NCBI RefSeq assembly: GCF_050908995.1
Contig: NC_135125.1
Location: forward strand, 16,455,011 to 16,519,010
From: Andrena cerasifolii
Taxonomy: Eukaryota; Arthropoda; Insecta; Hymenoptera; Andrenidae
Direction of reading: 5' to 3'
Length of the DNA: 64,000 bases
Made by a program: the position numbers and the translations under genes. The first letter of the stretch is position 1; the number at the start of each line of letters is the position of its first letter. The notes beneath the pieces are model-generated. The model was given only the letters and a program-made list of their open reading frames with translations, made no database searches and was not told the DNA's origin. Below are positions 52,101 to 61,249 of this stretch, piece after piece.

Positions 52101-53649
52101 GCCTTACGTTTCGATGAATTTGACTCGAGATATTTTTTAAGCTAATATCGATACTATAGAAGAATAAGAAATTGTCGTAAATGTTACAGAAATATCTCGA
52201 AAGAAGAAGTAGGTACTATAGGAGCTTTGTAAAACTATGAGAATATAACAGAAGCTACAGACAAAGCATGGAGAACTGCAATCACTGAGTCCCCATAGAA
52301 GCTTTTAGAACAGACAATTGGGATTCCATGAAAGAATAAAATTATTACGAGTCAGAGCACTGTGTTTTCACAGAGTTATTAATTCAGGAATCAAGAGGAA
52401 TGGCTTCGAGTCGAGCAGGCCCGAACAAGATAACGGAATAAAGAAAGAGACTTTGGAACATCGCTAAAAAGTATACAACAACCGCTATCAAAGCCCTACA
52501 ACAAGTTGATGCAACCCGGTCCACAAACCATGCCCGCGACTGATCTCTCAATGATCCAGCATTTATCATCGAAACATACCCCCTATCTCCCTCGCTCTGC
52601 ACTCGGCCCATGGACTCGGTTCACTCGATCCAAGGGGATGATCGCACTAGGTACTCAGGCGCCACCGAAATCCCCATCGAAATCGCTAACGAACTCCTCG
52701 TTAACCTCGAGCCGGCGCCGAGAAACACGTGGCTTCCTGCGTTCCCTTGCCGCGGCTCCTCGGCGGTCACGATTCACTTTGCACGGATTCAGAACTCGCA
52801 AGAAATTCGTTAAACGTCAACTCGAATGCGCCTCGGAATCCCTCGGGACGTTTCACAGGGGATCTCGACCTGGAGCGGTGGCGGCGGCGACGAGAACGAC
52901 GGAGAATGGTGCAGGTTTGTAGGTGAATGAATTAAAAATCGTCTCACCCCCCGCAGCAGCCAGCCAGCCCTCGCAGCTACCGCTGGAGCTCCGACCGTAA
53001 ACACACGTCGGTGGTTGATCGCGCACTGAACTTTCCGCCGCGGATCCGCCATCCGACTAGGATCCCACGTCGGCCCGACCCCCTCCCCGACGCGTGGCCA
53101 CCATCCCGCGCCACCCCCCCCCCTTTTTAACCCTCCCTTGCCCGGCCGCCACTGGAAAACCGTCACCCAGCGTCAACCGTGCACCTACGCCGGCGACCCT
53201 CCCCCCTTTCGGGCCGACACCTAGCCCCGGCTCCACTACTGGGGCGAACACGCCGAGAGAACGCGGGGGATGAAGTAGTTTCGTCTTATCTCGAGGGAGA
53301 ACGAAGGGTGAAGGGTTAGGGGGCCGATCATTCGCGCCCCGGGGTCGTGCACCGTGAGAGGCGGCGAGGACGTTGCACTGGGACAATTGGTCTACTAGGT
53401 TTTCTTGTTTCCTCGCGGTGCTAGTGGGATATCGCGTCTCATGGCTCGCGGGCGATGATGATGGAGAGCACGCTGAGCGGGAGGAATGCTGGGGTGGTAA
53501 TTGTGTGTAAGACGGGGAGGAAATGGAGTGTTTCAGCTTTGGGACTTGGGAGGGTTCCGGGGATGGGTGCGTCATGATTCTATCGCCAAGAGATTGAACT
53601 TTAGGGAAGCAAACAGGGCAACTGCACGGAGCGGCAAAATTGGTGAAAA
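49145..53649. other. Gene-free interval, GC-rich at both ends
   Basis: GC-rich, CpG-rich patches at 49.6-49.95 and 52.6-53.6 kb produce frames of up to 199 codons with low-complexity translations. A (TAC/ACC)n tract lies at 49541-49569. No gene recognised. Confidence 0.5.
49541..49569. repeat. (TAC)/(ACC)n trinucleotide repeat
   Basis: TAC/TAT units pass into five ACC units. In one frame this reads as a histidine run and in another as threonine, but there is no evidence that it is translated. Confidence 0.85.
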
Positions 53650-55037
53650 GAGACAATTAAAATCAATAAAAACCAATAATAAAAGGGAAAGGTTTTTTTA
53701 AAAAAGCTATGAAAAAGTAGGTATAAACTTATAAGTAAATTGTTTTTCAATCATCTATCTAATTACTATTATACTAGGGAAAGGTGCGTACCTATATTAA
53801 ATATCTTTACAAAAGGCTTTAGTTATTCAGCAAATAGAAAAAATTTCACTCACTACCAAAAGTTATATTTTAAAATAATTGTTTGTAAGTAAATATAAAG
53901 CTTGTGGCCCTGTGTTTTCGATACCGATTGACTGTATTTTGGAAGGGTTTACTGGGTCAGCTTTCTAATAAACGGCGACTAGAAGACTACGTTGTGATTG
54001 TATGGTGATTGGAAGAAAATTGGAAGGAATTCAAGTGAATTATGGGGGGTTGAAGTTGATGCAGGCAAGTTAGATGGAATTCTAGAACGCTGATTAATAA
54101 TTATATTACATTTGCCAGCATGTAATTAAAGGTGTTCACTCCCGTTAATTTACCTCTCTGAAGAAAAAAAATACAGCTAGCAAAGAAAGTTTGAGAATAA
54201 GAGACATAGACAAGCTTTGGAAGCTATTCGCATGCAGCGGTGGTGAGAGGTTTGTTACAAGCGTAATGCTGTGCAGAGAGATGACCAACAGGGTTATGAG
54301 AAATACGTGTTGATACGCTGGAACTAATTATCTCGCATTCTGACGCCGTGGATGATTTTAACACGACCACGTAAGAGGCTGGCGCGCAGGGGGAGGTTAA
54401 CCATCACGGCTAACCACGAGATCACCGCGAACCTCGAAGCCTCCGAAGCACTCCGTGCAGGTTTAGCCGCGTACTGCTCTTACTGAATTTAGAGCGATTA
54501 ATAGCCTGGTACGCGGATAAACTCTGCGAATAAATGATGAGCGCGAGTGTTTGTTTGCGCTCGGAGGCTGATCGATCGAAATAAATGGTGGTAATGCACT
54601 CTCGGCGAAATCGGCGATAAAGAAACTAATCCTCAAATAAACGACTTTGATCGCGAGTATATTGCGTCGAATGAAATTTTTTCGTTCGACGAATTTTGCA
54701 ACGAGCCCCCTGTGAAATTCGAAATTGGGTCGCTTAAAAGATGAATCGGCAAGTAAAAGCGTCGAGAGGGTTTCGAGGATTATTTAGTTATATTTTGAAG
54801 TAACGTGTTATATTTTAATGTTGCGCAAAGGTAAAGGAAATTTTTACCTGGCAGTTTGTACTTTGATAGAAGTCCCACTGTATCTTTATCACCATAAATC
54901 AACTTGGGATCATTAAAATTGAAATACTCTCGGAACTATATAGCATCAAAGCAAAGTGGATCGTTGAATGAATTCATCCCCTTCCCATAGAATGAAAAAT
55001 AAAAGCTGACTTTGCAACGTAGGTACTTAATTAAGTA

Positions 55038-55184
55038 TCTTATACTATAAAGCAGAAAGTGTTTGTCTGTCGCCTAAAAACTTTCAGATAAATATGACTA
55101 TTTTCACCAAAAAAAATAAACAAAATTTTTTTCTTTTATAAAATCAGAATCTAAATTTCGGACGAAGCCGAGTAGTGAAGCTAG
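55038..55184 (+). mobile_element. Short Helitron-like non-autonomous element
   Basis: It begins TCTTATACTATAAAGCAGAA after an A, and ends with CGGACGAAGCCGAGTAGTGA then AGCTAG before a T. The TC start, CTAG end, insertion between A and T, and a small stem (TCGG pairing with CCGA) just before the end are the expected Helitron signs. The GTTTGTCTGTC segment near the start is also typical of insect copies. No Rep or helicase is present. Confidence 0.75.
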
Positions 55185-55246
55185 TAATGTTATAGGTAGT
55201 TGAGTGTACACAGACTTGAGCGTCCGGAGACTTTTTTCCAGTTGGT

Positions 55247-55263
55247 GGGGGGAGGGGGGGGGG
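55247..55263 (+). repeat. Poly-G run
   Basis: Seventeen bases, all G except one A; G-quadruplex-capable. Confidence 0.85.
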
Positions 55264-56128
55264 CAACTTTGGGATGATGGTAAAGAGAAATATACCCCTC
55301 TTGCTTTTTTTTAACCCATTTTATAGTGCCAATTTACTTACAAATTTAAAACTGAAATTTAAAAGTATTCCCTTTTTTAGTATAAACTCAATAAGGATCA
55401 GTTTTGAAAAATGAGCGATTTTTTCTCAAAAGCCACCCATAAGTGTACATCGTTCTTAACGTGTATGCTAATATTTACAATATTCTTGATGACCCTCCAC
55501 TTACCAATATTTGTCCTAGTAGTTCTACTACTTTCTCTACAAGCTCGATGTAATCTAATCACCGTTACAATCGCCGAATGTAAAAGGCTTTTGCTAATTA
55601 AAACGCGATTTACGTTTTCTTATTTCGATTATTGATTATTGATAATTTATTATAACGATCAACAATGCAATATAGCTGATAAAACAGCGTGCGAGCGCTG
55701 AGATTGACAATGGAGCGAAATAAATTGCTCGCGCGAAGTTGTACATGCGGGAATGTTTAAACAGTATTATCATTTAAAATAGAGAGGGCAGAAAATTATA
55801 TTTACGTTCGACGTGGTTCAGGAGACGGAAGCTGGAAATCTGAAAAAGCGAGGGAAGGTGATTTTATTAAAGGAAAAGTGCTTTCGAAGTTTGAAGATAG
55901 ACGCTTAATCAATTACAGGATTACATGTTCGAATCACAGGAATCTACATTACCATCTATCGTATACAGAACCGTCAATGCTTTATTTATTGTGTCTGTCT
56001 ATGATTCTAATTAATTACAATATCCTTCATAGAAAATTTTCGAAAATTTACCTGTGGAAGAAATCTAATGGTGATGATCGGCGTACTCTCACAAGGAACT
56101 CCTCACAATGAGTCGCTCGGATTAATTA

Positions 56129-56250
56129 CTAACCTTTAGAGGGCTGGGATTTTTTCATTGAAATTGCAAATTTTATTCACTTATTTACGGCAAAGTATCG
56201 AAATTCTTAGGTAGCCACTATAGTGGCCAGCCCGGCCCTCCAAAGGTTAA
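56129..56250. mobile_element. Small piggyBac-like MITE with TTAACCTTT ends
   Basis: The left end CTAACCTTTAGAGGGCTGGG and the right end, in reverse complement TTAACCTTTGGAGGGCCGGG, form inverted repeats with TTAA (one base changed on the left) at the edges. The CC start after TTAA fits piggyBac-type ends. A 14-bp perfect palindrome GCCACTATAGTGGC lies inside at 56214-56227. The element is 122 bp and non-coding. Confidence 0.7.
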
Positions 56251-57488
56251 GGGACTACTATTTTTTACTGTCACAGTGAAATTATACAGATAACTAATGG
56301 AAAAACGACCGCGACAATGGACACTGCGAACTTTCGAACGAGTCAATGAGTCAGTTTGCCAAGCACTACGCGCGTCAATAGAACAACACATCGGAAGTGT
56401 ATTTTGAGGCAACTTTATTACGCATTCCATGAATTCGGTTTTCAAACTTTGTTCTAGTAATTCTGTTTTATTGTAATGTCCTTAAAAATTCAAATACTAA
56501 TTTATGTATAATGTGCAACGTCGAAGAGTTGATCAATATATTAAACATCATGAAATAAGAAAAGGCGCCAAATTATCGTTCGCTAAATGAACGCTGCATT
56601 GACTAGCGTGGTAACCTAGATAACCGGAAGTGACACTGGTAAAGAATCTCAATGCGGTTGAATGACCATTAGGCAAAGAAATGTCAATTATAAATTTAAA
56701 AATTATTATACGCTTATAAATGGAGTGTAGTTGCACTTTTAATATCCTGTATTATTAGTTACTTGTATTAAGCAAACATTAATAAGTACAATTCTTATTA
56801 AAAGTATGCGGTCTGGGTTAGGTATTAGCCATTGATTCAACAATTCGGTGTTTCACTGGTTGGTTTACCCTAATGGAGAGGCATTTAACGACGATTAGTA
56901 TCTGTCAGTGTCTATATTTGTATATTTTGTTCATAACATATATCTCATCATTGCAGTGAGGTTTATAAAAATGTTAAATAGCATATAAATATATTATCCC
57001 TACGTATTTACAGAGTATTCGTTATAAATAGCATGATATACAATCCTAATTATGAATTATTAGGACTATAAAAGAATAAATAATCTCATATTAGCAGGGA
57101 CGATTATTAAAATAATTAATCGAATGAATGGACCCTTCGTTTTAGAAATGCCTTCGGCAGTATATTATATGTCCGCTACGTTTGATCTGTGTCGTGTAAA
57201 TTGTTAAAAAAGGTTCATATTACAGGTACTTTGTATAATTCAACTATTTAGTGTGACGTACCCTTTCTTTTTATAGATTATTCATATTCTTAAAGCTACT
57301 ATGCTGCGCTTGGGAAAAAATTTCATGTACCTAAGATGAAATGTTTTTAATTAGACTAGTTTTGTGCGATTAATAGTGTTTGGAGTTGCAACGCCCTTTT
57401 TGTTCGGTCGTATCCTAGGGCATGAAATTAACATGATTTTCCCGCAATTCCTCGCCTTTGATATTCCTGCTAATTATCGTACTGTTGT

Positions 57489-60173
57489 TTAATCGACATT
57501 CACATATTGCCCCGTGACTGTAGCTGTCTGATGATATCTTCGTCTGCCAGCGAAATCTTCATTTTCCTCGTTCAATTGGGTAGAACATGTTTCCACACCT
57601 GGGTGCACAGGTGTAACAACAATCTGCTCATAGTCGTAAACCTTTCTTCTGTAATTAAGGGCAGAGATATTGAGCTTTTCTTAAAATATCTCCCATCTAA
57701 TTAATAACGCTGGTAATAATCACCCCATAAGCCTTAGTAACGACATCCTCGTCCACTTGAAAAATTTGAATTCCGATGAAACACCTGGTTTCACAGCGGG
57801 ATTAGCGTGACCTACGTAACTCCAAACCAGAAAAACTACGACAATGTTGGCGATAGCGTAACCCCAGTGAACAAGAAACATGATAAGCACTTTTACCAGG
57901 CACTGTCAAATAAATACTCGCTATTATGTTGGTGAAATTCGCACGTCAGATGCGCGAGAAAGAATACTTACTCCTAACAATGAAAACCATCTATTACACA
58001 AAGGGCTGTACCAATTTCCTAGCTTACTGTGAATATGAACTTTTCGCTCGGAATTATCCACAGCGCTACCATTTTCATCGACGCTCGGCGAAGAATCTAT
58101 GTAGACGTTATTCTCCGAAAGACTAGAATTTCTCTGTAAACAATCGAACGTACGTTTCCGTTTTACCGTGGCACGGTAAGCAGCTAAATATTTGCAAACA
58201 CTTACAACAAGATTCTTATGCCTTATTCTTTCTGGGAACAAATTATCCAAATCGTTGTCAATCTCCGTTATTGAATTGTTTCGACTAACGTATCCATAAT
58301 TACGATCGAATGTCGGGGACTGTGTTCGAAATCTTTGCTCCCGGATCAGCTGTATATCGAACGTTTGCGCGAGAGCGAAATATGCGTAATCCAAGCATGC
58401 GTATGTCAGGAGAAATGGCATTGTGACAATTGGCGCGAGTGTGTTGATCTGGCCGGTAATGATGAAGGTCAGTGTAACAACAGCGACCACTAACATCGCG
58501 TACACGGGCACTTTGTTCGGTCCTTTCTGAAAAGTTTTTATAACTTCGTTACCAAAGCAGTAGTTAAATATTTCAATAATAGACTAAATAATTAAAGTGT
58601 GCTCACTCCTCTTTGTAAACAGCTCATTCCTGGTATAACATTCTGACCAGCGATAGACTGAAGAACACGGGGCGTGCCGTACATAGCACCTAAACAACTG
58701 CTAAACGACGATACGTAAAGACCTGCCAAGAGCAATACTGAAATTGCTGATACCGTGGACGCTATCATGAAATTCGTCAGAAGTGTATTGCGAGTACAAG
58801 TTGCCGCCAGGAACATTGTGAAACATAGGTACAAAAGGGTTCTGGAATTGGATTATAAATTTAAGATTACTCTTCCGACGCTACGTGCGGTACGAACATT
58901 TTGAAATTATGATTTCTACCCGGTCCCTACTGCTGCCAGTGTGCCGTTAGGGATATCAGTGGATGGATGCTTCAAATCTCCGCTCATATTAATACCAGCT
59001 AGAACGCCGGTTACTGTGGGAAAGAAGACACCAAACACTGTGAACCAGCTGTATCCATTCTGATAGTCAGGGAAAGTGTTGTTCCATAAGTTTCCTGATA
59101 ACCAGCCCTCGAAGCCAGCCTCTATAATATCCACAGCATCGCGTAGTCAGCCAGTTAATAGTATACATATCATATCTCACCTTACCAATGTTTACGTGAG
59201 TGAAACTTCCAACCATAAAGTCTACGCCGGCGAGAAGTAAAATTAGCAGAAGAATAAATTGAAGCTTTATAACCCATTTGACACCAGCGATATTGATAAC
59301 AGACAACAAGATAACAGCTGCACAAGCGAAACCGCGCTCTGCCCAAGCAGATTCTAAGCCTACCAGACCAGCCATGGATTCTCCGAACCCTAGAACGTTG
59401 AGCGCGCAACCCACCGCCTAGAAGAAAGTTTTAAAGTAGGATTACTTTAAAACGGAGGATTCCGAGTAGTGTTATTATTACACTACGAACTGTCTCACCT
59501 GCCCGAAACAATATAGCAATCCGATAGATCCACCAAATCTTGATCCCAACACATGCGATAGTAGAAAATAAACTCCTCCGCTTTCGACTCTACATCGTTC
59601 GCATATTCCAACAGCAGACAACACCGATACCAATGCAATGCATACTAAAATTTCGAATAAATAATAATTAAGGGACACGTCCACATTCTAGGGCCTCTAA
59701 ACTCAATTATTATTATTAGCATTACCTGTAGACAAAATTATTAGCACAGCATTAAGAACGCCAGCTTGACCTACTATCCACCCTGATCTTAAAAACACAA
59801 TAACTCCAAAGATATTAATAAGACAAGATGTAAATACACCGTCCCAGGTACCAAATAATACGGGTTGCGAAATGAAAAAGTTTGATTTCCACCACGGATC
59901 GGAACTCTAAAAAGTATGGATATTCAGGAAAAATTGCACGCGTTACTTCTTTAAATATTCACTTACATATTCTTGAGCGAACAGTTCATTAGCTCCGGTT
60001 TGATACATTTCAGGCCCGAGTTCTTCGTACTCTCCATTGTCCCTGCGTGTTTCGTTAGTTCTTTGCGTTTCTGTATCGTGTAAACCGTATCTGGACCAAT
60101 CGATATCTTTGTTGCTCGTAATGTTCCCGTTTGGTAACTGCTCGATTTCGCTCGACTCCATCCTTTCCTTCAT
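57489..60173 (-). CDS. SLC12A8: SLC12A8-like cation-chloride-cotransporter-family transporter, complete, 9 coding exons
   Basis: Coding exons, read on the minus strand: 60173-59967, 59906-59726, 59644-59499, 59417-59186, 59121-58920, 58841-58607, 58526-57972, 57902-57724 and 57648-57489. They sum to 2097 nt (698 residues plus stop). Every junction is GT-AG and keeps phase; introns are 60-81 bp. The length is close to vertebrate SLC12A8 (about 714). Residues 1-69 are a polar cytoplasmic N terminus. SDPWWK is followed by PVLFGTWDGVFTSC (residues 84-97) opening TM1, then SGGVY and GLLYCFGQ (to residue 178), GSFTH, FTVFGVFFP and GDLKHP, all hallmarks of this family member. Exon 7 holds a long polar loop (about 440-570), and the C terminus keeps YEQIVVTP and NEDFAGRRRYHQ, which match the vertebrate tail. 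The family member is reported to act in polyamine/amino-acid transport and, in mouse, nicotinamide mononucleotide uptake (disputed); the insect substrate is unknown. ATG 60173 is chosen because it gives a family-like N terminus and joins in phase to exon 2. A possible ATTAAA poly(A) signal lies at 57346-57351. Confidence 0.95.
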
Positions 60174-61249
60174 ATTAATGCGGTATTTTGTACGAGTGAC
60201 TACTTTATATCAGTCTTCTCAGTTTCAGTTCCGGCTTTGTGAAAATAATGAATAATAAATTTGTACAGAGGTAAAAAAGTTTCCTCCACAGATCTTCATG
60301 GCTGCATTAGTTGTCAAAAATGTCAAGCAGCACTTTCGAAGCGAAATTTGATAGCTGCCCACGTGACTGGCGAAATAACAGTTTAGCTATTTTATTAGGT
60401 AGCAAGGTAAGAAATGTCAAATATACTTAATGCTTGTTAATTTTTAGTAGGTTAGGTTAGAATAGGACTGCTGCGTTTAAACGAAGCGATAGTGGTCATA
60501 GGCCTTCACAATGATATTGCGAAGTAGTAAATTCATTTTCTGCTCGGTTTATCAATCTCTTATATCACCCTTATCACCTCAAATGTATCACCTACTGGTG
60601 ACGTGTTGTTCCACGATAGAACCACCATTTTTTATCTTACGGTATTAGCTATAAGCGATGTAGGAGTCGATTGCTTCATCTCTGCAATGCCTCGCGAAGT
60701 CTCTTTAACATGGAAATTTTACCAATCCTACTTGCCCCGGAATAGAACGTGTATTTATTAACGTAACAATGGAATTATAAAAAGAATTTAATATTACATA
60801 AACAGACATTTACACAGACACATCGAATTTAGAAAGCAGGATCTTTCCTGGTGCTCCATTAGAGTACTTGATCAATTGAAACGTGCGAGCATGGCTTGGA
60901 TTTAAAATATACATTTATTCATATCAATTATAGATTATAAACAAATCATACGCACATAAATGTGTTAATCTAGAAATACATTCATCCGTGACACTCGTCC
61001 ATCTCGCGAAGGTAGAAAATCCAGATGAGTTCAGGATTTATCGAGGTCATTGTTCGTTCGTAACATATCGCCTGTGCGCAATCCGAGAATACCGCTAAAC
61101 ACTCTTCATTCATGTACCCTCATCGACACATTCTCGCCACACGAAACATACGTTTTTTTCGCTTCTTATGAGAATCGACTTCAGTGTAATATAACAATAA
61201 TTGATAGTTCTATCTCACGAAATATTAATTTGTGTATTTACAATAGTAT
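60174..61249. other. Spacer between SMNDC1 stop and SLC12A8 start
   Basis: This 1.08-kb interval must contain the SMNDC1 3' UTR (right part) and the SLC12A8 promoter and 5' leader (left part). It is AT-rich. It holds two AATAAA sites on the minus strand (60914, 60754) and a short TAGGTTAGGTTAG run at 60448-60460. I saw no clear TATA box, additional exon or repeat. Confidence 0.6.
60914..60919 (-). promoter_or_regulatory. Candidate poly(A) signal of SMNDC1
   Basis: The minus strand reads AATAAA here, about 330 nt after the SMNDC1 stop codon. A second AATAAA lies further on at 60754-60759. Both lie before the SLC12A8 start. Which is used cannot be told from sequence. Confidence 0.4.

Larger units (their letters stand above)
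53650..57488. other. AT-rich gene-free interval before SLC12A8
   Basis: Composition is clearly AT-rich from about 53,650. It contains a Helitron-like fragment, a G-run (55247-55263) and a small TTAA element. The right end (about 56.9-57.49 kb) probably includes the SLC12A8 3' UTR. Confidence 0.6.

Noticed and set aside
53057..53656. 199-codon minus-strand frame
   Set aside because: Pro/Ser/Gly-rich translation of the CpG-rich patch, no domain recognised.
55411..55635. 74-codon hydrophobic frame resembling a small membrane protein
   Set aside because: AT-rich DNA readily encodes hydrophobic runs; no homologue, upstream signal or repeat of it was recognised.
57924..57971. Apparent C-terminal extension of SLC12A8 after FSLLG
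   Set aside because: A strong GTAAGT donor follows directly, and the next exon restores the family sequence (KVLIMFLVHWGYA), so this is intron read-through.
58172..58212. GTAAGT inside SLC12A8 exon 7 followed by TTTAG
   Set aside because: The implied intron would be about 25 bp, too short; the frame is open through it.
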